From Methylobacterium sp. (GTDB taxonomy: Bacteria; Pseudomonadota; Alphaproteobacteria; Rhizobiales; Beijerinckiaceae), in assembly GCA_020252865.1 (NCBI GenBank), contig JADCCH010000215.1, positions 1-23,782 of the forward strand: DNA of 23,782 nucleotides. Reading direction: 5' to 3'. The first letter of the stretch is position 1. Every line of letters begins with the position of its first letter. Position numbers and translations under genes: made by a program. This document shows positions 1-9,974 of this stretch, in pieces. A model generated the notes under the pieces. It had not been told where the DNA came from. It did not search any database and was given only the letters and a program-made list of their open reading frames with translations.

Positions 1-305
1 AAAACCGCCATCGCCGCCACGAGAATCAGCGCACCTTCGAAAACGGCCGCCAGATACTCCACCTTCTGGTGGCCATAGGGGTGTTTCGCGTCGGCCGGCT
101 TGGCAGAGAGGCGCAAGGCAAACAGCGCCACACCGGCCGCGACGACATTGATGGTGCTTTCGAGGGCATCCGAATAGAGCGCGACCGAACCTGTGAAGTA
201 GTAGGCTGCGAACTTCAGCCCGAGAACGATCAGGCCAATGGCAATGCTCCCCAGCGCGATGCGCTGGGCTTCATCGAAACGCAAAGCTGCCGAGGTCGAG
301 GCCAT
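1..305 (-). CDS. Cation diffusion facilitator (CDF) family transporter, N-terminal part
   Basis: The gene reads leftwards and runs off the window, so only the first 101 codons are present. The start is the ATG at 305, with GGAGG about 10 bases upstream. CDF proteins are inner-membrane antiporters that export divalent metals such as Zn, Fe, Mn or Co in exchange for protons. The visible part has a first membrane helix (about residues 17-36) and a second beginning at the family motif ALYSDALEST. The cytoplasmic loop HPYGHQKVEYLAA after the second helix is a strong CDF signature, and a third helix follows. In YiiP-type members the second helix carries D-x3-D as metal ligands. Here the second position is Ser, so metal preference cannot be guessed. 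The neighbour at 360-695 lies 54 bases upstream on the same strand and may share its transcript. Confidence 0.9.
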   Translation of the reverse strand, partial: MASTSAALRFDEAQRIALGSIAIGLIVLGLKFAAYYFTGSVALYSDALESTINVVAAGVALFALRLSAKPADAKHPYGHQKVEYLAAVFEGALILVAAMAV

Positions 306-359
306 GCGGCTCTTTCCTCCGCGCGGCGTCGTGGGTCAAGGGTCCCCTTGGGCGGAAGT

Positions 360-695
360 TCAGCCGCCCGAGAGGCGGCGAGCATTGTCCGCGACCGTGC
401 GATGCGTGGGCTGCGCCGCTGCCCTGGCGATGCGCATCGGTGCGGAAGCCACGGCATTCGAGGCGGAATGCACATCGCCAAAGGCCATTCGCGTCGCGAT
501 CTCGACACTGATCCGCATGCCCTCGAGATTCGCCGCGACCATACCGCCCTGCGCAGCGAGGACCTTCTCGGTGACCATCCGCTCGCTCTCGAATCGTCCA
601 TCGGGCACGCGGCCGAGGACCAGCCGATGCGCTTCCTGCGCCAGGCGCGGAATGCGGTTCACAACGATCAGGGAAGACATCCAGAGGGTCCACAT
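360..695 (-). CDS. Small protein of unknown function, possibly phasin-like
   Basis: This is an open frame of 111 codons from the ATG at 695; the open frame extends upstream to 818. I prefer 695 because the upstream part (696-818) contains a TTGACA hexamer on the minus strand (818-813) and a palindrome (760-775), which look like a promoter region. No strong Shine-Dalgarno sequence precedes 695. The protein begins MWTLWMSSLIVVNRI, with a hydrophobic N-terminus. It continues with an amphipathic stretch containing ESERMVTEKVLAAQGGMVAA and ends in a basic tail, DNARRLSGG. This layout resembles short alphaproteobacterial proteins loosely grouped with phasins, but no catalytic motif is visible and the function is unknown. 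It lies directly upstream of the CDF transporter gene. Confidence 0.6.
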   Translation of the reverse strand: MWTLWMSSLIVVNRIPRLAQEAHRLVLGRVPDGRFESERMVTEKVLAAQGGMVAANLEGMRISVEIATRMAFGDVHSASNAVASAPMRIARAAAQPTHRTVADNARRLSGG

Positions 696-759
696 GGGAA
701 GCCGAGCATCCGCCGATAGGGCGCAGCCGTCAACGATAATTGCTGGCAGCCGCCAAGAA

Positions 760-775
760 ATGCTGCTAACAGCAT
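760..775. promoter_or_regulatory. Perfect 6-4-6 palindrome upstream of the small-protein/CDF genes
   Basis: The sequence ATGCTG-CTAA-CAGCAT is a perfect inverted repeat 65 bases upstream of the start at 695. Upstream of it on the minus strand is a TTGACA hexamer (818-813), though no good -10 hexamer sits at the usual spacing. It may be an operator or a short RNA hairpin; the regulator is unknown. Confidence 0.35.
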
Positions 776-880
776 GATATGTCGCATGTTTTTTTGTTCG
801 AAAGTTTGGTGATGTCAAGACTTCCGTAACCGGAGGGGGGTTCTCCTGTCGGAAACGGACCAGCCGAGACGGAGGAATTC

Positions 881-1165
881 ATGATCGATGCCGATTTGGT
901 CGATACGGATTTCAAGCGCCAGCTTCAGGGCTATGGGCTGACGACGGCCAATATTCTCTACCACATGCCGGATCACCCGCATCTGCTGCAGAATTTCATC
1001 TGGCAGGAATATGATCTTTTTCCGAAATTCCCGGCCTTGCGGAAGTTCCTCGATTTCTGGAAGCGCGAGATCGAGGGTGGCCTGCATTCCGTGATCGTCG
1101 CGCATAACCGGCTGATCACGCCGGCGGAAATCCGCTCGATCGGGCACGAGTTCAAACTGAACTGA
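881..1165 (+). CDS. usg: Usg family protein
   Basis: This 94-residue protein is close to the full length of the alphaproteobacterial Usg family. The name comes from a small gene near the trp genes in Caulobacter, once thought to be linked to phosphoribosylanthranilate isomerase; its biochemical role is not established. Recognisable stretches are QLQGYGLTTANILYHMPDHP near the N-terminus, then QNFIWQEYDLFPKFPALRKFLDFW, and IVAHNRLITPAEIRSIGHEF at the end. It has no signal peptide or membrane helix, so it is probably cytoplasmic. The ATG at 881 has GGAGG at 871-875, five bases upstream. No trp gene is visible nearby, so the gene seems to stand alone here. Identification rests on family sequence pattern only. 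Confidence 0.85.
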   Translation: MIDADLVDTDFKRQLQGYGLTTANILYHMPDHPHLLQNFIWQEYDLFPKFPALRKFLDFWKREIEGGLHSVIVAHNRLITPAEIRSIGHEFKLN

Positions 1166-1184
1166 GGGCGCGCTGTATTGCCTG

Positions 1185-1310
1185 GCGCATGATCTTGTCC
1201 GGGAACCGGCAACCGCTTCCCGGAATCATGCGCTAGAGCATTTTCCGATCAAGTGGATAACGGTTGATCAAAGAAAATGCGATCAATCACAAAAAAGAGA
1301 GTGGTTGATC
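1185..1310. repeat. Cluster of three consecutive palindromes (dispersed Rhizobiales-type repeat)
   Basis: This lies in the 321-base gap between usg and the convergent DUF4170 gene. Palindrome 1 (1185-1233) has GCGCATGAT pairing with ATCATGCGC, and TCCGGGAA-like inner arms. Palindrome 2 (1238-1280) has GCATTTTC pairing with GAAAATGC, and inner GATCAA / TTGATC arms. Palindrome 3 (1281-1310) has GATCAATCAC facing GTGGTTGATC (9 of 10 pairs) around an A-rich loop. The first two look like the intergenic repeats scattered through genomes of Bradyrhizobium, Bosea and relatives, in my recollection of those sequences. The rest of the gap (1311-1430) holds no feature I can support. Confidence 0.7.
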
Positions 1311-1432
1311 TGGTTCATGCAGATCGAATTTCGCTCCAGGGGATCGACCGGCGCGACTGTGCCGAACAGCGAATTTCCTGGTCGCGCCTCCCGGCTTGCT
1401 TGGGGCTGTGCGAGAAAAATCCGGCACGAAAC

Positions 1433-1457
1433 AGAAAAACCGGCGTTGCCGCCGGTT
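1433..1457 (-). terminator. Rho-independent terminator after the DUF4170 gene
   Basis: On the minus strand an 8-bp stem (AACCGGCG / CGCCGGTT, loop GCAA) is followed directly by a run of T. It sits about 30 bases past the stop of the gene at 1487-1705. A weaker T-rich stretch on the other side could also let it work for plus-strand transcripts coming from usg. Confidence 0.8.
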
Positions 1458-1486
1458 CTTTTGCTTTCCCCGTCTCGCGTTCCGCC

Positions 1487-1705
1487 TCAGGCCCAGGCTT
1501 GCTGCCGGGCCGGATTCGGAGCGGACGAGACGATGCTGTAGCGGGTGGTCGCCGAAGAGCGGCTTGCGGAGGCGCGCTCGCGCCATTTCCTATCCGCTTC
1601 CTCATAAGACCGGTAGGGGCCGAAGAGGCGCTCGGTTCCGGGAACGACTTCCTGGAATTCCACGCACTGATATTCCCCGCCAATCACCCAGTATTGCCTC
1701 GACAT
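1487..1705 (-). CDS. DUF4170 family protein
   Basis: This is a 72-residue protein of unknown function. The N-terminal MSRQYWVIGGEYQCVEF, the central GPYRSYEEADRKWRERA and the later TTRYSIVSS match the small DUF4170 family common in Hyphomicrobiales. I chose the ATG at 1705 over the one at 1711 because GGAGGA (1719-1714) stands about eight bases from the former and only two from the latter, and because the family normally starts MSRQYWV. It follows aceA on the same strand after 76 bases and is closed by the terminator at 1433-1457, so it may be expressed from the aceA promoter. The last dozen residues (APNPARQQAWA) are low-conservation tail. Confidence 0.82.
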   Translation of the reverse strand: MSRQYWVIGGEYQCVEFQEVVPGTERLFGPYRSYEEADRKWRERASASRSSATTRYSIVSSAPNPARQQAWA

Positions 1706-1738
1706 GATCATGCTCCTCCAAAGAAGGGGGTTTGGGGA

Positions 1739-1768
1739 GAGCGGGACCATGGGGGTTTCGCCCCGCTC
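1739..1768 (-). terminator. Hairpin between aceA and the DUF4170 gene (possible attenuator or mRNA 3' stabiliser)
   Basis: A 7-bp GC-rich stem (GAGCGGG 1739-1745 with CCCGCTC 1762-1768) lies 14 bases after the aceA stop. There is no clean T run behind it, so full termination is doubtful. It could instead protect the aceA mRNA end or reduce read-through into the DUF4170 gene. Confidence 0.35.
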
Positions 1769-1781
1769 CTGATGCGGCTGG

Positions 1782-3068
1782 TTACTCGGCCGCAATCGCC
1801 TTGCCGTGGCCCTCGCCACCATGGAACTGCTCGCTCTCGGTCGAGCCGGCCATCGCGGTGGTGGAAGACTTGCCCTGGCTGATCGCCATCGCCACGGCGT
1901 CGAAATAGCCGGTGCCGACTTCGCGCTGATGACGCACGGCGGTGAAGCCGATATCCTGCGCCGCGAATTCGCGCTGCTGCATCTCGGAATAGGCACCCAT
2001 GCCGCGCTGCGAATAGCCCTTGGCCAACTCGAACATCGAGAGGTTGAGGCTGTGGAAGCCAGCGAGGGTGACGAACTGGTACTTGTAGCCCAGCGCGCCG
2101 ATCTCTTCCTGATACTTCGCCGCTTCCGCGTCGCTCATCTTCTTCTTCCAGTTGAAGGAGGGCGAGCAGTTGTATGCGAGAAGCTTGGTCGGGTATTTCT
2201 TCTTGAATTCGGTCGCGAATTCGCGGGCTTCGCCGAGGTCCGGCTCGGAGGTTTCCCACCAGACGAGGTCGGCATACTCGCCATAGGCCAGGCCGCGCGC
2301 GATGGCATGTTCGACCGAGTGCTTGTTGCCCTGCTTCAGGCGGAAGAATCCCTCTTCCGTGCGGCTGTCGCGATCGATCCACGGATGATCGTAATCATCC
2401 ACATCCGAGGTGATGAGGTTCGCGGCATGCGCATCGGTGCGGGCAAGCAGCACGGTATCGACACCGCAGACATCCGCCGCGAGGCGCGCGGCGTTCAGCG
2501 TGCGGATGAAGGTCTTGGTCGGCACCAGCACCTTGCCGCCTAGATGGCCGCACTTCTTCTCCGAGGCAAGCTGATCCTCGAAATGGACACCCGCAGCGCC
2601 CGCCTCGATCATCGCCTTCATCAGTTCGAAGGCGTTGAGGGGGCCACCGAAGCCGGCTTCGGCATCCGCGATGATCGGCGCCATGTAATGGGTGGACTTG
2701 TCGCCTTCCATATGGGCGATCTGGTCCGCGCGGCGTAAGGTGTTGTTGATGCGCCTGACCACATCCGGCACCGACGAGGCCGGATAGAGCGACTGGTCCG
2801 GATACATCTGGCCGGCATTGTTGGCGTCCGCCGCCACCTGCCAACCCGAGAGATAGATCGCCTCGAGACCAGCCTTGACCTGCTGCATCGCCTGGTTTCC
2901 CGTCAGCGCGCCGAGCGTGCGAACAAAGGGACGATTGGCGAGCAAATGGCGCAGGCGGGCCGCGCCCATGCGGGCCAGCGTGTATTCCATCTGGAAAGAG
3001 CCACGCAGCTTCTCCACATCGGCGGGGGTGTAATCCCGCTTGTTCTGCGGGGTATAGGAGGCGGTCAT
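1782..3068 (-). CDS. aceA: Isocitrate lyase
   Basis: The enzyme cleaves isocitrate to glyoxylate and succinate, the first step of the glyoxylate shunt needed for growth on acetate and other C2 units. The 428-residue length matches the bacterial enzyme (E. coli, about 434). The catalytic signature [14 protein letters not shown] is at residues 171-184, with the active-site Cys at 173. Also present are the metal-site region DAEAGFGG (135-142), LARTDAHAA (208-216), NCSPSFNW (300-307) and [11 protein letters not shown] (332-342). Two ATGs are possible (3077 and 3068). AAAAGG sits right against 3077 but about eight bases from 3068, so I take 3068. The gene diverges from the ScfR-type regulator at 3273, which very likely controls it. 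No malate synthase gene is in the window. Confidence 0.97.
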   Translation of the reverse strand: MTASYTPQNKRDYTPADVEKLRGSFQMEYTLARMGAARLRHLLANRPFVRTLGALTGNQAMQQVKAGLEAIYLSGWQVAADANNAGQMYPDQSLYPASSVPDVVRRINNTLRRADQIAHMEGDKSTHYMAPIIADAEAGFGGPLNAFELMKAMIEAGAAGVHFEDQLASEKKCGHLGGKVLVPTKTFIRTLNAARLAADVCGVDTVLLARTDAHAANLITSDVDDYDHPWIDRDSRTEEGFFRLKQGNKHSVEHAIARGLAYGEYADLVWWETSEPDLGEAREFATEFKKKYPTKLLAYNCSPSFNWKKKMSDAEAAKYQEEIGALGYKYQFVTLAGFHSLNLSMFELAKGYSQRGMGAYSEMQQREFAAQDIGFTAVRHQREVGTGYFDAVAMAISQGKSSTTAMAGSTESEQFHGGEGHGKAIAAE

Positions 3069-3122
3069 CGGAAACATCCTTTTGCTGGAGGTGAGAGCCG
3101 AATCCGAACGTCTACGACTTTC

Positions 3123-3135
3123 GATTTACAAGCTT
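3123..3135. promoter_or_regulatory. Candidate acyl-regulator half-site upstream of aceA
   Basis: TTTACAAG (3125-3132), read on the minus strand as CTTGTAAA, lies about 57 bases upstream of the aceA start. It resembles the TTTGCAAA-like motif described for RamB and PccR regulators, with a T-for-C change. It shares the core TTGTAAA with the palindrome at 3234-3245 in the same intergenic region. The assignment is inference from motif likeness. Confidence 0.35.
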
Positions 3136-3213
3136 TCACATGACGCTCTTCTCGCATGGCGGTTCTTGCAGCGCAATAAGACGTTGAAAATTGACCGGAA
3201 ACGCAGAAAAGTC

Positions 3214-3245
3214 TTGACACCATAACAGATGTAATTTTGTAAAAT
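3214..3245 (+). promoter_or_regulatory. scfR promoter with overlapping palindromic operator
   Basis: TTGACA (3214-3219) is a perfect -35 hexamer. At an 18-base spacer lies TGTAAA (3238-3243), matching the -10 consensus at four positions. The perfect palindrome ATTTTGTAAAAT (3234-3245) covers the -10. Its core TTTGTAAA is one base from the TTTGCAAA motif reported for RamB/PccR-type regulators. The arrangement suggests autorepression by the product of the gene at 3273. Confidence 0.55.
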
Positions 3246-3272
3246 ATCATAAATTCACATTGGGAGATCGGG

Positions 3273-4703
3273 ATGAGATCCTTGCGCATTGGCGGGCGCG
3301 TGCGGCGCATGCGGCAGGAAAGACGGCTCAGCCAGTCGCAGATGGCGGGCGAACTCGGAATTTCGCCCTCCTATCTCAACCTGATCGAGAGCAACCAGCG
3401 CCCGGTCACGGCTTCCGTGCTGCTCCGGCTGGCGGAAAAGTTCCAGATCGATCTCGGCAGTCTGAGCGCCGAGGAGGATGGCCGGCTCGCGACCGACCTG
3501 ATGGAAGCCCTCTCCGACCCCATGTTCGAAAGCGCCGATGTGAAGGCCACCGACGTGCGCGACCTCGCGGCCACGCTCCCGGCGCTCGGCCAGGCTTTCG
3601 TGACGCTCTATCATGCCTATCGCCGGGGCGGCTCCAGCGATGGCGCTCTCGGCATGGGGGATAGCGAGGGCGCTTCCGCCAGCATCCCCTCCGAGGAGGT
3701 CTCGGATTTCATCCAGCGTCATTTCAACCATTTCCCGACGCTGGAGGAGGCCGCCGAAAATCTCTGGGTGGATCACGGCCTGGCCCTCTTCACGCTCCAG
3801 CAGGATCTGGTGAAGGTGCTGGCCGAGCGTTTCGCGGTGGATGTCGAGATCGCCGCCACCGAGAGCATGCGCGGGCTTCTGCGCGCCTATAATCCGCTGA
3901 CGCGCCGGCTTCAGCTCTCGGAATTGCTCACCAGCCCCAGCCGGACCTTCCAGCTCGCGCACCAGATCGCGTTTCTCGGCTTCCGCCGCGAGATCGATGC
4001 GCTGGTTTCCGGCGGCAGGTTCTCGACGCCCGAGGCGGATTCGCTCGCGGCCTCGGCGCTGGCGAATTACTTCGCGGCGGCCGTGATGGCGCCCTATCCG
4101 CGCTTCCTCGACGCGGCCAAGACCTCGCGCTACGACACGACCATCCTGAAGCACCGCTTCAACCTCTCCTTCGAGCAGGTCTGCCACCGGCTGACCACCT
4201 TGCGGCGCCCCGGCGCCGAGGGCGTGCCGTTTCACCTCATTCGCGTGGATATCGCGGGGAACATCTCGAAGCGCTTCTCGTCCTCCGGCATCCATATCGC
4301 GCGGTTCGGTGCCGCCTGCCCGCGCTGGAACGTCTATGATGCCTTCGCGACGCCGGGCATGCTGCGCGTGCAGGTCTCGCGCATGCCGGATGGCTCCTCG
4401 TTCTTCTGCATCGCGCGCACGTTGACGCCGGGCGGGCGACAGGTGATGCGCGGGGGCCTTCCGGCCCGCGCCGGCATGCTCGCGATCGGCCTCGGGTGCC
4501 CGCTGGGCCACGCGAAGGAACTGGTCTATGCCGATGGCCTGAACCTCGAGGACCCGACCATCGTCACGCCCATCGGCGTCTCCTGCCGCACCTGCAGCCG
4601 GGCGGATTGCTCGGACCGCGCCATGCCGGCCCTTGCACAGCGCCTCATCATCGACGAAAACCGGCGCGGATTGTCCACCTATTCCATTGCCACCGACGGC
4701 TGA
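3273..4703 (+). CDS. ScfR/RamB-type XRE-family short-chain acyl-CoA regulator
   Basis: The 476-residue protein has the family's three-part layout. An XRE helix-turn-helix spans residues 6-61 (GELGISPSYLNLIESNQRPV). A middle IrrE/M78-like domain occupies about 150-280. The C-terminal DUF2083-like domain ends in the cysteine cluster C438-x2-C441-x4-C446 (GVSCRTCSRADCSDRA). The metalloprotease HExxH is absent: the equivalent position reads LAHQIAF (228-234), as in other transcription-factor members, so it is probably not a peptidase. Relatives (RamB, PccR, MccR) sense acyl-CoAs and control glyoxylate-shunt, acetate or propionate genes. Divergence from aceA supports control of isocitrate lyase. 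The ATG at 3273 follows GGGAG at 3262-3266. The cysteines could bind metal or sense redox; that is inference. Confidence 0.9.
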   Translation: MRSLRIGGRVRRMRQERRLSQSQMAGELGISPSYLNLIESNQRPVTASVLLRLAEKFQIDLGSLSAEEDGRLATDLMEALSDPMFESADVKATDVRDLAATLPALGQAFVTLYHAYRRGGSSDGALGMGDSEGASASIPSEEVSDFIQRHFNHFPTLEEAAENLWVDHGLALFTLQQDLVKVLAERFAVDVEIAATESMRGLLRAYNPLTRRLQLSELLTSPSRTFQLAHQIAFLGFRREIDALVSGGRFSTPEADSLAASALANYFAAAVMAPYPRFLDAAKTSRYDTTILKHRFNLSFEQVCHRLTTLRRPGAEGVPFHLIRVDIAGNISKRFSSSGIHIARFGAACPRWNVYDAFATPGMLRVQVSRMPDGSSFFCIARTLTPGGRQVMRGGLPARAGMLAIGLGCPLGHAKELVYADGLNLEDPTIVTPIGVSCRTCSRADCSDRAMPALAQRLIIDENRRGLSTYSIATDG

Positions 4704-4772
4704 CGGATGCAGGAAATACATCTTACTTGAGCTTTTCATAGAATTAGCCGGACGAACCATGGGATGCGCGCA

Positions 4773-5738
4773 ATGGCTTCCAAACTCGAGCAGCTCAAAT
4801 CCATGACCGTGGTGGTCGCCGATACCGGCGACATGCAGGCGATCGAGGCTTTCAAGCCCGTGGATTGCACCACGAACCCCACGCTGATCCTGAAAGCGGC
4901 CGAGATGGAGGCCTATAAGGGCTTCGTGGATGAGGCCGTGCACTGGGTGGCCAGCCAGGGCGGAAGCCGCGAGGCGCGCATTTCCGCCGCCTGTGACCGG
5001 CTCGCCGTCACCTTCGGGGCGGAACTCACGAAGCGCGTGCCCGGCCGCGTCTCCACCGAGGTCGATGCCGATCTCTCCTTCGATACGGCGAAATCGGTTG
5101 CCAAGGCCCGCGCCATCATTGCGGATTATGCCAGCCGAGGCATCGGCCGCGAGCGCATCCTCATCAAGCTCGCCTCGACCTGGGAGGGCATCCGCGCGGC
5201 GGAAATCCTCCAGAAGGAAGGGGTGGATTGCAATCTCACGCTGCTCTTCAACCTTTCGCAGGCGGTGGCCTGCGCGGAAGCGGGCGCCTTCCTGATCTCC
5301 CCCTTCGTGGGCCGCATTCTCGACTGGCACAGGAAATCGACGGGGCAGGATTACACGAGCGAAACCGATCCGGGCGTGCTCTCGGTCCGCTCGATCTACG
5401 CCTATTACAAGGCGCATGGCCACGACACGGTGGTGATGGGCGCCTCCTTCCGCAACATCGGTGAGATTGAGGCCCTTGCAGGATGCGATCGGCTGACCAT
5501 CGCGCCAGCCCTGCTCGACCAGCTCGCGAAGGATGAAGGACAACTCGCTCGCGCGCTCGACCCCGAAAGGGCCGCGGCGGCGCAAAAGCCCGCGCGCATC
5601 GCGGTGGATGAAGCCTCCTTCCGCTGGGCGTTGAACGAGGATGCCATGGCGACCGAGAAACTCGCCGAGGGCATTCGCGGTTTCGCGGCGGATCTGCGCA
5701 AGCTCAAGACGATGATCGGGAACAGGCTCGATGCGTGA
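4773..5738 (+). CDS. tal: Transaldolase (TalB type)
   Basis: The enzyme moves a dihydroxyacetone unit from sedoheptulose 7-phosphate to glyceraldehyde 3-phosphate in the non-oxidative pentose phosphate pathway. From the ATG at 4773 the protein has 321 residues (E. coli TalB, 317). With this start the numbering coincides with TalB: D17 in VVADTGD, the TTNPTL motif at 33-38, and Schiff-base Lys132 in [10 protein letters not shown]. Other signatures are [22 protein letters not shown] and [17 protein letters not shown] at 4761-4764 is eight bases from 4773; the alternative ATG at 4764 has no comparable site. It follows the regulator gene by 69 bases on the same strand, with no terminator visible between them, so partial co-transcription is possible. 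Confidence 0.96.
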   Translation: MASKLEQLKSMTVVVADTGDMQAIEAFKPVDCTTNPTLILKAAEMEAYKGFVDEAVHWVASQGGSREARISAACDRLAVTFGAELTKRVPGRVSTEVDADLSFDTAKSVAKARAIIADYASRGIGRERILIKLASTWEGIRAAEILQKEGVDCNLTLLFNLSQAVACAEAGAFLISPFVGRILDWHRKSTGQDYTSETDPGVLSVRSIYAYYKAHGHDTVVMGASFRNIGEIEALAGCDRLTIAPALLDQLAKDEGQLARALDPERAAAAQKPARIAVDEASFRWALNEDAMATEKLAEGIRGFAADLRKLKTMIGNRLDA

Positions 5739-6118
5739 TCGGGCCGGGCTCACGGATTCTTGCGTTTCCAGATGTGAAGGCATGGACTGATCCTGGATTG
5801 CGGGCTTTGGCAGCCCGCGCCTCCGCCTGTTCCGGAAGTCCTTCATATCCATCCTCACGCCAGGGGCCCGGTCGACCTGTCTGGCCGGCATCGTTCTTGG
5901 TGCTTTCGTTTCCTCACGCCTGCCAGTCACGCCAATCCGGGGCATTCCCCGGTCTGGCTGAAGCCCATGGGCGTCCCTGCGCGGGTCCGCCCCCTGCCGA
6001 TCGCGCGCAAATTCGTATGGTATGGCATGAAATTTTGCCATTCCCGCACACTCTTTAATTCTCGCTTAGAGAAATTTATGCAACCAAAGATTGTGTCTTG
6101 GTGTGTTGGAGTCCTGAC
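5739..6118 (+). other. Non-coding gap between transaldolase and the GGDEF-EAL gene
   Basis: I see no convincing gene in these 380 bases. Two GC-rich hairpins follow tal: GCGGGCT/AGCCCGC (5800-5818, loop TTGGC) and CCGGGG/CCCCGG (5937-5952, loop CATT). Neither has a T run, so they are weak terminator candidates. The last 100 bases are AT-richer and carry a small inverted repeat ATGGCA/TGCCAT (6022-6041), probably part of the promoter region for the gene at 6119. Confidence 0.4.
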
Positions 6119-8098
6119 ATGTTCCAGCCTCGTCGGCTGCCTTGGCCGGTTGCGCTTGGCTTCACCCTTGCCGCCGCTGTCCTGCTTGTCTGGGGAGCGT
6201 ATGGCATCGCCCAGAAAGCGCGCCAGGCAATTCTCGACCGGGATGCGGAACTGACCGCCCGGGTTTGGGGTGAGTTCCTCGTCGCCAATCTCGGATCCAT
6301 TGCCGATCTTCTCGCCGGGCGTCCGGTCTCGGAAGCCGACCAGCGCCTGCTTTCATGCAAGCGGCAAACCGCGGCAATCTTCCGCTTCAAGATCTTCGAT
6401 GGAAACGGCTTGCTGCGCCATGTCGCCGATTGCGGCCGCTGGGACGATATGCATGCCGTGGCGCAGGGCGAGCGCAGCAGCGACGCTGCGGCGGTCGCGC
6501 AATCCGGATCGCCCCAGGTGTTCGCGCGGCGGGGCGATGGCGTGAGCCGCCCGCAGCTTTATGCGGCGGCCTATATGCCGCTGGCGCAGGAGCAGGACAT
6601 CATGGGAGTGATCGAGGTCTATATTGACCATACCGCCCGTGCGCGCATGCTGGAATCGGTTCTGCTGACAGCCGGTGCCTCGATCTCGGCATTGGCAGGT
6701 ATCGCCTTCGCGCTGCCGGCCCTGCTCGCGCTCTGGCATGCCCGGGAACGGCGGAAAACGGCGCATCGCCTGCGCCATGTCGCAAGCCATGATGACTTGA
6801 CCGGCCTGCTGAATCGCTCGGCGCTTGTTGAGCGGATTGACCAGCTGATGGCGCAGAAGACCGAATTCGCCATCCATTTCATCGATCTTGATCGCTTCAA
6901 GGATGTGAACGACAACCATGGCCATCCGGTAGGTGACGCCCTGCTGCGCGAGGTGGCCGAACGCCTCCTGCACATCGCCAGCGGCAGCATCTTCATCGCG
7001 CGCCTCGGCGGCGATGAATTCGCCATGGTGCAGGAACTGGCACCGGCGGATGAGCTGGCCTCGATGCGCCTCGCGCGGCGAATCGTGACCGCGATCGAGT
7101 TGCCCTTCCACATGGGTGAGGTCGAGGCGCGCATCGGCGCGAGCGTCGGCACAAGCCTTTATCCGCGCGATGGCCAGAACCGCGAGAGGCTGCTCGTCGC
7201 GGCCGATCTCGCGCTCTATGCCGCGAAGCGGACCGGGCGCGGACGCGCGGTCGGCTTCGAATCCTCCATCGAGGAGGAGCGCCGCAGCCGCCAGGCCCTC
7301 GAAGCGCGCCTGCGCCAGGCGGTGGAAGACGAGGATTTCGAGATCTACTACCAGCCGCTCTATTCCACCGACGGGAAGACGCTCCGCGCCTTCGAAGCCC
7401 TGCTGCGCCTGAACGCGGAGGATGGCACGCCGATTTCGCCCTCGGTCTTCATTCCCGTGGCCGAGGAACTTCGCCTCATCGATCGCGTTGGCCAATGGGT
7501 ATTGCGGGAGGCGTGCCAGACGGCAACGCTCTGGCCAGATTCCATCTCGATTGCCGTCAACCTCTCACCGCTGCAATTCGTGAATGGCAGCCTCAGCACC
7601 ATCGTCCACTCGGTCCTGGACGAGACCGGCATCGATCCGCATCGCCTTGAACTGGAAATGACGGAGAGCGTGCTGCTTGAGAAGCCGGACGCCATCCTTG
7701 CGCAACTGAACATCATCAAGTCTTTCGGCGTCTCCATCGCGCTCGACGATTTCGGCACGGGCTATTCGAGCCTGTCCTATCTGTGGCGCTTCCCCTTCGA
7801 TACGCTGAAGGTGGATGGCTCGTTCATGGTCGGACTGGGCGATCCCGCCTCCCGGTCACGCGAGGTGCTCGACACCATCATCGCCCTGGGGCGCGTGCTC
7901 AACCTGCATGTGACGGCGGAAGGCGTTGAGACGAGGGAGCAGATCGAGGTTCTGCGGGAGTTGCAATGCGATTTTGTCCAAGGCTTCCTGCTCGGCCGCC
8001 CGGTGCGTTCCACCGAGGTGGCCTCGGTGATCCTGGAGGCGCTGAAGCCGCGTGATGAGCATTCCTCGCTGCTCGGGCCGCAACGAAAACAGGCCTGA
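6119..8098 (+). CDS. Membrane-bound GGDEF-EAL cyclic-di-GMP enzyme
   Basis: The 659-residue protein has a membrane helix at about 10-31, a periplasmic region of about 150 residues with no family I recognise, and a second helix at about 184-206. A GGDEF domain then follows ([10 protein letters not shown] 224-233, [12 protein letters not shown] 254-265, intact GGDEF at 297-301), and then an EAL domain. The EAL domain keeps every signature of an active phosphodiesterase: EALLRL from 426, [35 protein letters not shown] and QGFLLGRP. Both synthesis and breakdown of c-di-GMP are therefore possible. No RxxD inhibitory site precedes GGDEF. I take the ATG at 6119, with GGAG at 6108-6111 seven bases upstream; a TTG at 6098 is also in frame. 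The signal sensed is unknown. Confidence 0.93.
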   Translation: MFQPRRLPWPVALGFTLAAAVLLVWGAYGIAQKARQAILDRDAELTARVWGEFLVANLGSIADLLAGRPVSEADQRLLSCKRQTAAIFRFKIFDGNGLLRHVADCGRWDDMHAVAQGERSSDAAAVAQSGSPQVFARRGDGVSRPQLYAAAYMPLAQEQDIMGVIEVYIDHTARARMLESVLLTAGASISALAGIAFALPALLALWHARERRKTAHRLRHVASHDDLTGLLNRSALVERIDQLMAQKTEFAIHFIDLDRFKDVNDNHGHPVGDALLREVAERLLHIASGSIFIARLGGDEFAMVQELAPADELASMRLARRIVTAIELPFHMGEVEARIGASVGTSLYPRDGQNRERLLVAADLALYAAKRTGRGRAVGFESSIEEERRSRQALEARLRQAVEDEDFEIYYQPLYSTDGKTLRAFEALLRLNAEDGTPISPSVFIPVAEELRLIDRVGQWVLREACQTATLWPDSISIAVNLSPLQFVNGSLSTIVHSVLDETGIDPHRLELEMTESVLLEKPDAILAQLNIIKSFGVSIALDDFGTGYSSLSYLWRFPFDTLKVDGSFMVGLGDPASRSREVLDTIIALGRVLNLHVTAEGVETREQIEVLRELQCDFVQGFLLGRPVRSTEVASVILEALKPRDEHSSLLGPQRKQA

Positions 8099-8157
8099 GA
8101 AGGGGTGCGACGCTCTTTTCATTGGACATTTGGGCCTGCTCGTCTATCTCCCGGCCC

Positions 8158-9963
<1,806 letters not shown>

Positions 9964-9974
9964 GGCGATTCCCA

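Noticed and set aside
3255..6041. A 928-codon open frame on the minus strand, antisense to scfR and tal
   Set aside because: Its product is rich in Arg, Gly, His and Glu in a pattern typical of the antisense frame of GC-rich genes, and matches no family. The sense genes are well-conserved full-length families.
5735..6058. A 107-codon plus-strand frame overlapping the end of tal and the following gap
   Set aside because: It starts inside tal, has no ribosome site, and reads as Pro/Ala/Ser-rich non-coding sequence with no family likeness.
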